A DNA stretch of 32,000 nucleotides from Nostocales cyanobacterium PMM_0069 (GCA_949127635.1 CASBQA010000031.1:1-32000); one strand, 5' to 3'. Shown: positions 7,450-16,275, counted from the first letter of the stretch. Translations and numbers: made by a program. The notes: generated by a model from the sequence alone, not told the origin.

Positions 7450-8748
7450 TTACCATTCTGCCAAAGCTGCGCTAACTCCGTTTCGTAAATCCGGTGTCAG
7501 CGTAGGATTATTTAATAATTGTTGCAATTGATTATAAACGGTTTCTGCTGCGAGATTCTTTAGTGCAGCGACGATGTGCAATCTGACAACTTCATTATTA
7601 TCTGTTAGGAGAGAAATCAACGGTTCAATTGCCTCCATATTGCCTAATTGTCCCAAAGATAAAGCGATGGTACTTTTAATTGAGGCAATCTCAACTGCTG
7701 GATGTTGCGATCGCACTATTGAAAGTAAAATTAAAGTCGCTTTTGCGGTTAATGTCGAATCGCTGACTCGACCTAAAACTGTAACTATTTCTAACCACAG
7801 TGTCGTATGTGAAAGTTGATCAAATGCTTGTTGGAGATATTCTAAACTGGATGATGTCTTGATCCAACTTAGAGCGCGGACAACTTCAAGTTGTAATTTT
7901 ATTGGTGTCTGGGGCGATACTAGCACTAAAAATAACTGCTTGGCAGCCTCATCACTACCGATTCGTGAAAGTGCAACCGCTGTTGCTTGGGCAACTTCTA
8001 TATTAAGATCATAAAGTTTGGGTTGGAGTTTCACCACCAAATCTAATTCTTGATGTAAGTCAGTGCGAACACTCAACCCAAGTACAGCTTCACGTCTAAC
8101 AGCAGCAGCAACATCAGTTAAAGCATTTAAAAGAATCGGTGGAATACGAGGATCGGCAAAGCTGCTGAGAGCTTCAATCACTATAGCGCGGATTTCAACT
8201 AGGGGATCTTGCACCACAGTCAATAGAGGTGCAATAATTTCTGGTTGACGGATGTAAGAAAGCGATCGCACTGCAAAAACTCGTGTATCTTGGGATGCTA
8301 AAAGTTCTGATAAAGCAATAATGGCACTTTGTCCAATTTTAGCTAATGCGGCAGCAGCGATCGCCTTAAGTTCTTCATTCTCATTAGCTTGAAGAAATTT
8401 TACCACTGAAGCGATCGCAATCGGATTTTTCAGTTCTCCTAAAATCCGGACTGCATACCACCGTAATTCTGACTCTGCATCTTCATCTTCTAGGATGTCA
8501 ATCAACGGGGTTATGGCAACATTTCCCAAACGGACAAACACTTTACCAATTTCCCATCGTTGCTGAAAATCCCCCATTTCTAGAATTAAGAGTGCTAATT
8601 CCAGCAAATATGCTTGATTTTTAACTATCTCTGGGTTTTTGGCATCTTCTCCCAGAATCAACTGTTGCACGCATTGCAAGACTCGTGACCAATCAGCCGC
8701 ATCGTGTGCTGCCTGCACTTGCACCAAAAGCTGGTTGATGTTATTCAC
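7450..8748 (-). CDS. HEAT-repeat (PBS-lyase-type) protein
   Basis: The 432-aa product is an array of alpha-helical hairpins. From about residue 75 to the end there are roughly ten units, such as AITPLIDILEDEDAESELRW (first unit) and EAIEPLISLLTDNNEVVRLH (near the end). The spacing of about 31 residues and the pattern 'A(V/I)xPLxxLLxDxxxxVRxxA' are those of HEAT/PBS-lyase repeats, found in phycobilin lyases (CpcE/F type) and in scaffold proteins. The N-terminal 70 residues are a different helical region. The protein lacks features that would make it a specific phycobilin lyase, so it is best called a protein-interaction scaffold. The start is GTG at 8748; no better ATG is seen upstream. Confidence 0.87.
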   Translation of the reverse strand: MNNINQLLVQVQAAHDAADWSRVLQCVQQLILGEDAKNPEIVKNQAYLLELALLILEMGDFQQRWEIGKVFVRLGNVAITPLIDILEDEDAESELRWYAVRILGELKNPIAIASVVKFLQANENEELKAIAAAALAKIGQSAIIALSELLASQDTRVFAVRSLSYIRQPEIIAPLLTVVQDPLVEIRAIVIEALSSFADPRIPPILLNALTDVAAAVRREAVLGLSVRTDLHQELDLVVKLQPKLYDLNIEVAQATAVALSRIGSDEAAKQLFLVLVSPQTPIKLQLEVVRALSWIKTSSSLEYLQQAFDQLSHTTLWLEIVTVLGRVSDSTLTAKATLILLSIVRSQHPAVEIASIKSTIALSLGQLGNMEAIEPLISLLTDNNEVVRLHIVAALKNLAAETVYNQLQQLLNNPTLTPDLRNGVSAALAEW

Positions 8749-9105
8749 AATTGGTTAGTTGTTAGTTGGTGTTTATTTGTTGTTATATCATGTCCAGTTA
8801 ATTGCCTATATCAGACATCGACCGCTATGCTTATTATCCGTTACCCGAAACTCTTGTAACAGAGGTAGCATTGCTACGTCTTTACATAGGTTTTGGTTTT
8901 TGATGTGTGGTTCAAATAGATGAAAATTGCTCTAATACGACTATGCATTCATTCATAAGAATATGTAATAGATAATGCAGATTATGCAAGATCCGACTTT
9001 AAGATCCGACTTTGCCGACTATCGGAAATGGGAGAGAGGTGATAAAAATATATACAGCTAGCAAACACCACGCTAGTTAATCAAATCTAGGAGAGTAAGG
9101 AACCC
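8749..9105. other. 357-bp divergent gap between HEAT gene and secreted-protein gene
   Basis: No gene seen. It holds a dispersed repeat (8788-8885) and presumably promoters for both flanking genes. A direct repeat AAGATCCGACTTT/TAAGATCCGACTTTG lies at about 8988-9014. The ribosome site for the 9106 gene (AGGAGA and AAGGAA) is at 9090-9102. Confidence 0.5.
8788..8885. repeat. Dispersed MITE-like repeat ending in GTAGCATTGCTAC palindrome
   Basis: The stretch ends with TTACCCGAAACTCTTGTAAC and then AGAGGTAGCATTGCTACGTC. The same order recurs at 22666-22714 (TTGCCCGAAACCCTTGTATT, then AGAGACGTAGCATTGCTAGG). The two copies also share an AGACATC about 20-40 nt before. This suggests one non-coding dispersed element of about 100 bp, with related palindromes alone at 13459-13483 and 27631-27659. 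Confidence 0.65.
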
Positions 9106-9678
9106 ATGAAAAAATTAATTTCAGTAATGTTTGCCGCATTATTAGTTGTTGTGGTTACTTTCAACTTCTCAATCGCTCCTGCAAACGCACAAGCAACTAG
9201 CGCAGGCTACAAAATAAGCTTACAAGCCGATACAGGAAAATGGCTATCTCGTTGTAACGGTTGTCAAAAAGTTGTAGGTACTAATCCTGATACAGCTACA
9301 GTACATATTGACCAACCCATCTCTAGTAATCCTTATGCTCAATTTGAGGTTTTCAATGTAGGTAATGGCAAAATAGCTCTCAAAGCAGATAGTGGTAAAT
9401 ACTTAGCACGATGCAACAACTGTATTGTTGGAGGTGCGTATCCAGATAGCCTCACAATTCATGTAACTGATCCTTCTTTACCCTATGCCCAATTTACTCC
9501 AGAATACTTGTTGAATGGCAAGTATGCTCTCAAAGCAGATACTGGTAAATATGTAGCACGATGCAACAACTGTTCTCCTGGTTCTGCGGTACCAGATACC
9601 GTTACTATTCACGTTGACACTCCCAAAGGAAACAGTTTTGCTCAGTGGGATATAATCCCCGTCCTTCCTAACCTATAA
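9106..9678 (+). CDS. Secreted three-repeat (beta-trefoil/fascin-like) CxxC protein
   Basis: The 190-aa product has a clear Sec signal peptide (MKK, hydrophobic core to about residue 22, cleavage expected after ANA28). The mature part is three copies of about 50 residues: xALKADTGKY(L/V)ARCNNC, a short loop with PD, then TIHV and AQF. Cys pairs are at 50/53, 103/106 and 153/156, one CxxC per copy. Three-fold repeats with 'LKADTGKYL' are the hallmark of beta-trefoil fascin-like folds, which often bind actin or carbohydrate. The regular RCNxC pairs are an unusual addition and could form disulfides or bind metal. Copies 2 and 3 are nearly identical at DNA level. It is flanked by a terminator, so monocistronic. 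Exported outside the cytoplasmic membrane; ligand unknown. Confidence 0.82.
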   Translation: MKKLISVMFAALLVVVVTFNFSIAPANAQATSAGYKISLQADTGKWLSRCNGCQKVVGTNPDTATVHIDQPISSNPYAQFEVFNVGNGKIALKADSGKYLARCNNCIVGGAYPDSLTIHVTDPSLPYAQFTPEYLLNGKYALKADTGKYVARCNNCSPGSAVPDTVTIHVDTPKGNSFAQWDIIPVLPNL

Positions 9679-9773
9679 GGAAGTTAGTTAGATTTTGGAA
9701 ATTCAAGTGCGGTTCGATGTTGTCAAATCAGGCGATCGCACTTCTTTTTTAGTTGAATAGCACTAAATAATCA

Positions 9774-9796
9774 GAGGGGCAATTGCCCCTCTTTTT
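9774..9796 (+). terminator. Intrinsic terminator after the secreted-protein gene
   Basis: GAGGGGC-AATT-GCCCCTC forms a 7-bp GC-rich stem with a 4-nt loop, followed by five T. It lies 96 nt downstream of the stop codon of the 9106 gene and before the nirA promoter. Confidence 0.88.
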
Positions 9797-9888
9797 AATT
9801 GCAGTTAGTGCGATCGCTCGTAATTAAATTTTATTTATGCAGAAATTGCATCATAGCGATACATTTTCGTCAAATTTACCAAAATTTC

Positions 9889-9930
9889 GTAGCTATTTAT
9901 ACTATTTTAACATTCATGCAACCTTAATCT
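9889..9930 (+). promoter_or_regulatory. NtcA-activated promoter of nirA
   Basis: GTA-GCTATTTA-TAC (9889-9902) is an exact GTA-N8-TAC NtcA site. It is followed after 22 nt by TAATCT (9925-9930), a TAN3T -10 box. This is the canonical class-II NtcA arrangement with the site centred about 41 nt before a start near 9937. It predicts activation of nirA under nitrogen limitation and repression in ammonium. No experimental data are in view. Confidence 0.85.
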
Positions 9931-9947
9931 TAGGAACAAGCAAATCG

Positions 9948-9962
9948 TTACAAACCTTGTAA
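9948..9962. promoter_or_regulatory. TTACAA-N3-TTGTAA dyad in the nirA leader
   Basis: A perfect 6-bp inverted repeat with a 3-nt spacer lies about 11 nt downstream of the predicted nirA transcription start. It could be a protein operator or RNA hairpin. Function is not known; it is a candidate for a second regulatory input. Confidence 0.4.
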
Positions 9963-10075
9963 AAAAACAGCTTAGACCAATTTGTAATTTAGAAAAACTC
10001 AAAAATTTACTTTAAAAAAATCGTAAATTCACATATTCAAACGCGAACTAGCAACAAAGCAACGGAAGTCAACTC

Positions 10076-11650
10076 ATGACAGACACAGCAACTACCACAT
10101 CCAGCTTAAACAAATTCGAGAAATTCAAAGCAGAAAAAGATGGACTCGCTGTAAAGGCAGAAATCGAAAAATTTGCCTCCTTGGGTTGGGAAGCAATGGA
10201 CGAATGCGATCGCGACCATCGGCTAAAATGGTTGGGTGTGTTCTTTCGTCCAGTCACTCCCGGCAAGTTTATGATGCGGTTGCGGATGCCTAACGGTATT
10301 CTAACTTCTCATCAAATGCGTGTGTTAGCTGAAGTAGTGCAGCGTTACGGTGAAGACGGCTACGCTGACATCACTACTAGACAGAATATCCAATTACGGG
10401 GCATCCGCATTCAAGATTTACCAGATATCTTTAATAAATTTGAGGCTGTTGGCTTAACCAGTGTACAGTCAGGAATGGACAACGTTCGCAACATTACAGG
10501 TGATCCCGTAGCTGGATTAGATGCTTCGGAGTTGTTTGATACGCGAGAGTTGGTACAGCAAATTCAAGATATGATTACCAACAATGGCGTTGGTAACTCA
10601 GAGTTTAGCAACCTGCCGCGCAAGTTTAACATCGCCATCACCGGTGGACGTGATAACTCAGTTCACGCGGAAATCAACGATTTGGCTTTTGTCCCCGCTT
10701 TTAAGGAGGGGGGGAAAGAATTCTCCTCACCTCAGTTTGGCTTCAATGTCCTGGTTGGGGGCTTTTTCTCTGCCAAACGGTGTGATGCAGCGATTCCGTT
10801 AAATGCTTGGGTGCCCCCAGAAGATGTAGTTGCTGTATGTAGAGCGATTTTAGAAGTTTATCGCGATCGCGGTTTACGTGCAAATCGCCAAAAATCGCGC
10901 TTAATGTGGCTAATTGACGAATGGGGTTTAGACAAATTCCGCTCAGAAGTCGAAAACCGTTTAGGCAAGTCATTAATCAGTGCAGCAGCGAAAGATGAAA
11001 TCGACTGGGAAAAACGCGACCACATCGGCGTATACAAACAAAAGCAACCCGGATTAAACTACGTAGGGTTAAACATTCCCGTTGGTCGATTCTTTGCCGA
11101 TGACATGTTTGAAATTGCCCGACTTGCGGAAGTTTACGGCAGTAGTGAAATTAGGATGACGGTTGAACAAAACGTGATTATCCCCAATATTGCTGATACA
11201 AGATTGGCAACATTTTTAACAGAAAATCTGTTAGAAAGGTTTAAAATTGAGCCTGGTTCGTTAATGCGATCGCTAGTTTCTTGCACAGGTGCACAATTTT
11301 GCAACTTTGCCCTAATTGAAACCAAAAACCGCGCTTTGGCAATGATCAAAGCATTGGAAAGCGAGTTAACATTCACTCGGACTGTACGCATTCACTGGAC
11401 AGGTTGTCCTAACTCCTGCGGACAGCCCCAAGTTGCAGACATCGGCTTAATGGGAACTAAAATACGCAAAAATGGCAAAACTTTAGAAGGAGTTGACATT
11501 TATATGGGCGGCAAAGTTGGTAAAGATTCACATTTAGGAACTTGTGTCACTAAAGGCATACCCTGCGAAGACTTACAGCCAGTATTACGCCAACTGCTAA
11601 TAGAAAACTTCGGCGCACGCGCAAAAGAAGAGTTAGTGGTTATTAGTTAG
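10076..11650 (+). CDS. nirA: Ferredoxin-nitrite reductase
   Basis: It reduces nitrite to ammonium with six electrons from reduced ferredoxin, in the cytoplasm, as the second step of nitrate assimilation. The 524-aa product has the siroheme/4Fe-4S ligands Cys403, Cys409 (CTGAQFC) and Cys444, Cys448 (CPNSC). Two ferredoxin-nitrite/sulfite reductase half-domains are visible, the first opening around KWLGVFFRPVTPGKFMMRLR, with ADITTRQNIQLRGI and, in the second, RMTVEQNVIIPNI. Nitrite rather than sulfite reductase is supported by the nitrate context and the motif style. ATG at 10076 has a nearby CGGAAG ribosome site. It begins the nirA-nrtP-narB cluster under the NtcA-type promoter. The TAG stop is embedded in a repeat array. 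Confidence 0.96.
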   Translation: MTDTATTTSSLNKFEKFKAEKDGLAVKAEIEKFASLGWEAMDECDRDHRLKWLGVFFRPVTPGKFMMRLRMPNGILTSHQMRVLAEVVQRYGEDGYADITTRQNIQLRGIRIQDLPDIFNKFEAVGLTSVQSGMDNVRNITGDPVAGLDASELFDTRELVQQIQDMITNNGVGNSEFSNLPRKFNIAITGGRDNSVHAEINDLAFVPAFKEGGKEFSSPQFGFNVLVGGFFSAKRCDAAIPLNAWVPPEDVVAVCRAILEVYRDRGLRANRQKSRLMWLIDEWGLDKFRSEVENRLGKSLISAAAKDEIDWEKRDHIGVYKQKQPGLNYVGLNIPVGRFFADDMFEIARLAEVYGSSEIRMTVEQNVIIPNIADTRLATFLTENLLERFKIEPGSLMRSLVSCTGAQFCNFALIETKNRALAMIKALESELTFTRTVRIHWTGCPNSCGQPQVADIGLMGTKIRKNGKTLEGVDIYMGGKVGKDSHLGTCVTKGIPCEDLQPVLRQLLIENFGARAKEELVVIS

Positions 11651-11763
11651 TGGATAGGGGATAGGGGATAGTGGTTAGTGGTTAATAGAACAACCATCAA
11701 CCATCAACCAACAACCATCAACTAACAACTAACAACTAACAACCATCAACTATCAACCAACAT
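11646..11763. repeat. Heptamer tandem repeats between nirA and nrtP
   Basis: Units GGATAGG/GGTTAGT follow directly from the nirA stop codon. From about 11690 they give way to ACCATCA/ACTAACA units, partly complementary to the first series. The array fills most of the 183-bp nirA-nrtP gap. No NtcA-type site was found here, so nrtP may be read through from nirA, with the hairpin adjusting relative expression (inference). Confidence 0.85.
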
Positions 11764-11833
11764 CTTAGGGCAATTACATAATTGTCCACAGATTTTTCTA
11801 CGCAATTATTCAGTTTTTACTTAGGAAAACTCA

Positions 11834-13336
11834 ATGCTCAAAGGTTTAGTTTCATTTACCGGTCGCTACCGCATCTTACATCAGACTTGGCTTGCCTTCT
11901 TTCTCACCTTTGTTTGTTGGTTTAACTTTGCTCCCTTTGCGACAACTATAGGTAAGCAGTTACATCTGGCGCCCGAACAAATTAAAACTTTGGGTATTTG
12001 CAACTTGGCGCTGACAATTCCAGCGCGAATTATCATTGGGATGCTTTTGGATCGTTATGGTCCGAGAAAAACTTACTCAATGCTGCTAATGTTTGCAGTG
12101 GTTCCCTGTATGGCTACCGCACTGTCACAAAACTTCAACCACTTAGTTATCAGTCGCTTGTTGATGGGAATTGTCGGTGCTGGGTTTGTCGTCGGTATCC
12201 GCATGGTGGCAGAATGGTTTCCCCCGAAAGATATTGGTATAGCCCAAGGTGTTTATGGTGGTTGGGGCAACTTTGGGGCTTTCGGGGCTGAATTTACCTT
12301 ACCGATGATTGCAGTTGCGGCTAGCTTTATGACTGGTGGTGCTTCTAACTGGCGTTTAGCGATCGCTCTTACAGGTATTATTGCCGCAATTTACGGTGTA
12401 ATTTATTTCAATACTGTTCAAGATACACCTCCCGGCAATACTTACAAACGTCCTAAGAAAAATGGTTCTTTGGAAGTAACCAGTGTCAAAAGCTTCTGGG
12501 CAATGATTGTCTCAAACTTTGGTTTGATTTTCGCTTTAGGTTTATTAGCTTGGCGTTTGGAACAAAAGAACATTCACTTTTTCAATCTCAGCCAAATGTA
12601 TTTAGTTTGGGTTGCGTTACTCGGATTATTTGCTTATCAAAGTTACCAAGCTTATAAAGTCAATCAAGAACTATTAACTGGCAGAAAAATTTACGCTCCA
12701 TCTGAACGCTATCAATTTGGTCAAGTAGCTTTACTCGAATTCACATACATTACTAACTTTGGTTCTGAACTTGCTGCGGTTTCCATGCTGCCGGCATTTT
12801 TTGAGAAAACCTTTGGTTTAGAGCATGTTATTGCGGGGATGATTGCTTCTATCTATCCCTTTATGAACTTAATTTCTCGTCCTAGCGGTGGTTTAATTTC
12901 TGATAAATTTGGCTCTCGTAAATGGACAATGACAATTATTTCGGCTGGGATTGGTGTCAGCTATTTGATAGCACATTTTATTAACAAAAGCTGGCCCATT
13001 CCCCTAGCGATCGCTGTCACAATATTAGCCGCATACTTTGCCCAAGCTGGCTGCGGTGCAACCTACGGTATCGTACCTTTAATTAAGAAAGAAGCCACAG
13101 GTCAAATTGCTGGTAATGTCGGCGCTTACGGTAATTTCGGCGGTGTGGTTTATCTCACAATCTTCAGCTTAACTGATGCACCAACTCTGTTTAGCACAAT
13201 GGGTATAGCTGCAATGATCTGCGCCTTTATGTGTGCCTTTTTCCTTAAAGAACCGAAAGGCTCTTTTGCTGGTGCTTACGAAGATGAATCACTAGAAATT
13301 GCAACTCAAAAAGCTCCTATCTTAGCAGAAGAATAA
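11834..13336 (+). CDS. nrtP: Nitrate/nitrite permease, MFS (NrtP/NarK type)
   Basis: This 500-aa, roughly 12-helix major facilitator takes up nitrate (and nitrite). Typical features are the early helix LAFFLTFVCWFNFAPF, the loop GMLLDRYGPRK after helix 2, GGWGNFGAFGAEF (nitrate signature region near helix 5) and NVGAYGNFGGVVYL (the second signature, near helix 11), with a long cytoplasmic central loop. The two glycine-rich N(x)GxxGxxG segments are characteristic of the nitrate/nitrite porter family. Having a single permease in place of the ABC genes nrtABCD fits the marine and some filamentous freshwater cyanobacteria. An AGGAAAA ribosome site precedes ATG 11834. Probably cotranscribed with nirA. 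Confidence 0.95.
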   Translation: MLKGLVSFTGRYRILHQTWLAFFLTFVCWFNFAPFATTIGKQLHLAPEQIKTLGICNLALTIPARIIIGMLLDRYGPRKTYSMLLMFAVVPCMATALSQNFNHLVISRLLMGIVGAGFVVGIRMVAEWFPPKDIGIAQGVYGGWGNFGAFGAEFTLPMIAVAASFMTGGASNWRLAIALTGIIAAIYGVIYFNTVQDTPPGNTYKRPKKNGSLEVTSVKSFWAMIVSNFGLIFALGLLAWRLEQKNIHFFNLSQMYLVWVALLGLFAYQSYQAYKVNQELLTGRKIYAPSERYQFGQVALLEFTYITNFGSELAAVSMLPAFFEKTFGLEHVIAGMIASIYPFMNLISRPSGGLISDKFGSRKWTMTIISAGIGVSYLIAHFINKSWPIPLAIAVTILAAYFAQAGCGATYGIVPLIKKEATGQIAGNVGAYGNFGGVVYLTIFSLTDAPTLFSTMGIAAMICAFMCAFFLKEPKGSFAGAYEDESLEIATQKAPILAEE

Positions 13337-13387
13337 GATTTAGATAGGTTTGGATTACTACTAATAAACTTCTCAAAATCACACCTG

Positions 13388-13420
13388 AGATACACACAGA
13401 AAATTAACCTGTGTGTATCT
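13388..13420 (+). terminator. Long stem-loop downstream of nrtP
   Basis: AGATACACACAG (13388-13399) and CTGTGTGTATCT (13409-13420) form a perfect 12-bp stem around a 9-nt loop, 51 nt after the nrtP stop. It lacks a proper T-run on either side, so it may be a transcript-stabilising 3' hairpin rather than a strict intrinsic terminator. Confidence 0.55.
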
Positions 13421-13458
13421 TAAATTTAAGGAATTGTGGAAAAAAATCGCATTTATGT

Positions 13459-13483
13459 AGAGACGTAGCAATGCTACGTCTCT
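13459..13483. repeat. Dispersed palindrome AGAGACGTAGCA-A-TGCTACGTCTCT
   Basis: Twelve-bp perfect inverted repeat with a 1-nt centre. Related copies occur at 8861-8885, 22688-22714 and 27631-27659. Confidence 0.8.
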
Positions 13484-13684
13484 GCGAAGATTTGGGACTT
13501 AATGAATGATATTAATTTATCAACAAAAAGTATCACAAAACACTTTTTGTTGGTCACAATTGATATTAAATAAGTAAAAATGCTATCAGGAAAATTTCCG
13601 AAAGTTTTTCCAAGCAAATTTGAAAAATCTTCTTAACAGAAACTATCAGATTTTTCTCTAAGCAGCTTAAACATTTTTAAGTCG

Positions 13685-13724
13685 TAAAGACGTTCCGGCG
13701 TAAAGACGTTCCGGCGGAACGTCT
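13685..13724. repeat. Tandem 16-nt repeat with AGACGTTCCG palindrome
   Basis: TAAAGACGTTCCGGCG is present twice back-to-back (13685-13700, 13701-13716). The second copy joins CGGAACGTCT to make a 10-bp inverted repeat with a 1-nt centre (13704-13724). Confidence 0.75.
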
Positions 13725-13841
13725 CTACAGTATGTGTGATTTGCGCTTCCATGATATCAAAAGTTTGAAAACACAATTATTCGCTCTTAAATCAAGTCAT
13801 TGTTCAAAATTTAGACAATTGGTGAATACGGTACAAACGCC

Positions 13842-16118
13842 ATGACTGAAATTACCAAAACCGTGTGTCCTTACTGTGGTGTAGGCTGTGGACTAGAAGT
13901 CTCACCCCCAGCCCAACATGGCAAGCCGACAAATCGAGATAGTCAAGGAACTCCAATTTGGCGAGTGCGGGGGGATAAAGCGCATCCATCAAGTCAAGGT
14001 ATGGTGTGTATTAAAGGGGCAACGATCGCCGAATCTTTAGATAAAAATAGATTACGCTATCCAATGGTACGAGACTCCTTAGAAGAGGAATTTCGCCGCG
14101 CAACTTGGGATGAAGTTTTTAATCTCATCACCCAACGCATTCAAACTGTGCGCTTTACCCAAGGAGTAGAAGCCATATGTATGTACGGTTCCGGTCAGTT
14201 TCAAACTGAGGACTACTACATAGCTCAGAAATTGATGAAAGGCTGTTTGGGTACTAACAACTTTGATGCTAACTCTCGTTTATGCATGTCGAGTGCTGTA
14301 GCTGGCTATATTCAAAGCTTTGGCGCGGATGGTCCCCCGTGCTGTTACGATGACTTGGAGTTAACTGACTGTGCCTTTTTAATTGGCACGAATACGGCTG
14401 AATGTCACCCCATCATTTTCAACCGATTGGAGAAATACCATAAAAAGAATCGCAAAGTGAAAATGATTGTGGTTGATCCCCGACGCACACCAACCGCAGA
14501 AGCCGCAGATTTACATTTAGCGATTCGTCCCGGTACAGATATCGACTTGATGAACGGGATGGCTCACTTATTGATGCGCTGGAATTACATCGATCCCGCG
14601 TTCATTGAAGATTGTACCAGCAACTTCCCCGCATACGCTGAGGTGATTCGCCATTATTCCCCAGACGTCGTAGCTCATCGCTGCGGTATCAGCGTTGAAG
14701 ATTTAGAAACAGCAGCTCGTTATTGGGGTGAATCACAGCGGGTACTATCGATGTGGTCAATGGGTGTAAATCAATCATCGGAAGGTACCGCAAAAGTTAG
14801 AACCATCATTAATTTGCACTTAATGACCGGACAAATTGGTAAACCTGGATCTGGACCTTTTTCCTTGACCGGTCAGCCAAACGCGATGGGAGGACGCGAA
14901 GCGGGAGGTTTATCACATCTGTTACCCGGTTATCGCACGGTGAAAAATGCCCAACACCGCACGGAAGTTGAGGAATTTTGGGGACTGAAACCGGGGCAAA
15001 TTTCCCCAAATCCCGGTTTGTCGGTGTGGGATATGATTACGGAGTTAGAAAACGGTAACGTCGGTTTACTGTGGATTGCGGCGACTAATCCGGCTGTGAG
15101 TATGCCAGATTTGGAGCGGACAAAAAAAGCGTTATTGCGATCGCCTTTTACAATCTATCAAGATGCCTATTATCCCACAGAAACCGCTGCTTACGCTCAC
15201 GTCCTCTTACCCGCAGCCCAATGGGGTGAAAAAACTGGGGTGATGACAAACTCCGAACGAGTAGTCACCTTATCTCAAGCATTCCGCATACCACCAGGGG
15301 AAGCGAAAGCAGATTGGGAAATTTTTGCTGAAGTTGGGCGTCGGTTAGGTTTTGAGAAAGAATTTGATTTTACAAACTCGGCTGAAGTATATACTGAGTT
15401 TGTCAAACTGACTTGCGATCGCCCTTGCGATATGACAGGTATGACTCACGAGCAATTACAGACGGAAGGTGCGACTCAATGGCCCCATCCAAAAAAGAAA
15501 CCTGAATCGATATATATCGATTCTGATACAGGAGTTGCCAGTTTTGAAGAAAATACAGACGCGATTAATCGCATCTCTACAACTTTAAATTCCAAAAGGC
15601 TTTACACCGATTTGCATTTTCACACTCCTGATGGACGCGCTCGATTTGGTGCATATCATTCGCGAGGACTAGCAGAACCACCCGATCCTGATTATCCCTT
15701 TGTCTTGACAAATGGGCGACTTTACGGACATTGGCATACTCAAACGCGCACCGGTCGCATTGAAAAAATTCGCTTGATGCATCCGGAACCATTTATTGAG
15801 ATTCATCCTCGTGATGCAGCAAAGTTGAATATTACAGATAATCAGTGGGTGGAAGTGCGATCGCGTCGGGGAAAATCCAAATTTCCTGCTAAAATTACTA
15901 GAGCGATCGCACCTGGTACGGTGTTTGTCCCCATGCATTGGGGTGCGCTGTGGGCAGAGAATTCTGAAGCAAACGCTCTCACCCATCCAGAATCTTGTCC
16001 CGACTCACTCCAACCAGAATTAAAAGCTTGTGCGGTACAACTAACGCCAATTACTCTTAATACCGAGTTGCGTAACCAAGTATCATTAACTATAGGACTT
16101 ACGCAAAAACTCTCATAA
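13842..16118 (+). CDS. narB: Assimilatory nitrate reductase (ferredoxin), Mo-bis-MGD enzyme
   Basis: It reduces nitrate to nitrite in the cytoplasm using ferredoxin. The 758-aa product carries the N-terminal 4Fe-4S motif C9-P-Y-C12-G-V-G-C16 and Cys56 (GMVCIKG), and a predicted molybdenum-ligand Cys148 ([11 protein letters not shown]). It also has the molybdopterin dinucleotide-binding blocks [19 protein letters not shown] and [20 protein letters not shown], plus the C-terminal MoCo domain ([20 protein letters not shown]). Family length and order agree. The last residues GLTQKLS and the stop are read from a MITE-like insertion rather than native sequence: the predicted empty site would end SLTIN-stop. 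It lies 505 bp after nrtP in the same orientation, with HIP1 sites throughout. Confidence 0.96.
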   Translation: MTEITKTVCPYCGVGCGLEVSPPAQHGKPTNRDSQGTPIWRVRGDKAHPSSQGMVCIKGATIAESLDKNRLRYPMVRDSLEEEFRRATWDEVFNLITQRIQTVRFTQGVEAICMYGSGQFQTEDYYIAQKLMKGCLGTNNFDANSRLCMSSAVAGYIQSFGADGPPCCYDDLELTDCAFLIGTNTAECHPIIFNRLEKYHKKNRKVKMIVVDPRRTPTAEAADLHLAIRPGTDIDLMNGMAHLLMRWNYIDPAFIEDCTSNFPAYAEVIRHYSPDVVAHRCGISVEDLETAARYWGESQRVLSMWSMGVNQSSEGTAKVRTIINLHLMTGQIGKPGSGPFSLTGQPNAMGGREAGGLSHLLPGYRTVKNAQHRTEVEEFWGLKPGQISPNPGLSVWDMITELENGNVGLLWIAATNPAVSMPDLERTKKALLRSPFTIYQDAYYPTETAAYAHVLLPAAQWGEKTGVMTNSERVVTLSQAFRIPPGEAKADWEIFAEVGRRLGFEKEFDFTNSAEVYTEFVKLTCDRPCDMTGMTHEQLQTEGATQWPHPKKKPESIYIDSDTGVASFEENTDAINRISTTLNSKRLYTDLHFHTPDGRARFGAYHSRGLAEPPDPDYPFVLTNGRLYGHWHTQTRTGRIEKIRLMHPEPFIEIHPRDAAKLNITDNQWVEVRSRRGKSKFPAKITRAIAPGTVFVPMHWGALWAENSEANALTHPESCPDSLQPELKACAVQLTPITLNTELRNQVSLTIGLTQKLS

Positions 16119-16233
16119 ACTCTTATTCCTTCTCAGATGCGGAGACGCTTCGCGAAGGCTTCCTTAGCGTCTTCTCCCTTCGGGAGAAGCTAGCGCCAAG
16201 GCGGTTCGTTTTTTGGTCATTTTGCGTAAGTCA
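16095..16233. mobile_element. MITE-like element overlapping the 3' end of narB
   Basis: Terminal inverted repeats GGACTTACGCAAAA (16095-16108) and TTTTGCGTAAGTCA (16220-16233) match at 13 of 14 positions and are flanked by TA on both sides (16093-16094, 16234-16235), as in IS630/mariner-type target duplication. The interior has several hairpins, for example CTTCTCCC-TTC-GGGAGAAG (16171-16189), but no transposase. Its left end is translated as the tail of NarB. A solo matching end (TTTTGCGTAAGT) occurs at 30126-30137. Confidence 0.8.
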
Positions 16234-16275
16234 TAAACTAGTAAAGTTGTAATTTAAAGCACCTACAAAATACCG

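Larger units (their letters stand above)
13337..13841. other. 505-bp gap between nrtP and narB with hairpins
   Basis: No gene found. It carries a 12-bp perfect stem-loop just after nrtP, a dispersed palindrome (13459-13483), a tandem 16-nt repeat with a palindrome (13685-13724), and an AT-rich stretch before narB. No exact NtcA site was seen upstream of narB. Confidence 0.5.

Noticed and set aside
13500-13841. NtcA site upstream of narB
   Set aside because: Only a loose GT-N10-AC word (GTATCACAAAACAC) at about 13527. No GTA-N8-TAC with a spaced -10 box.
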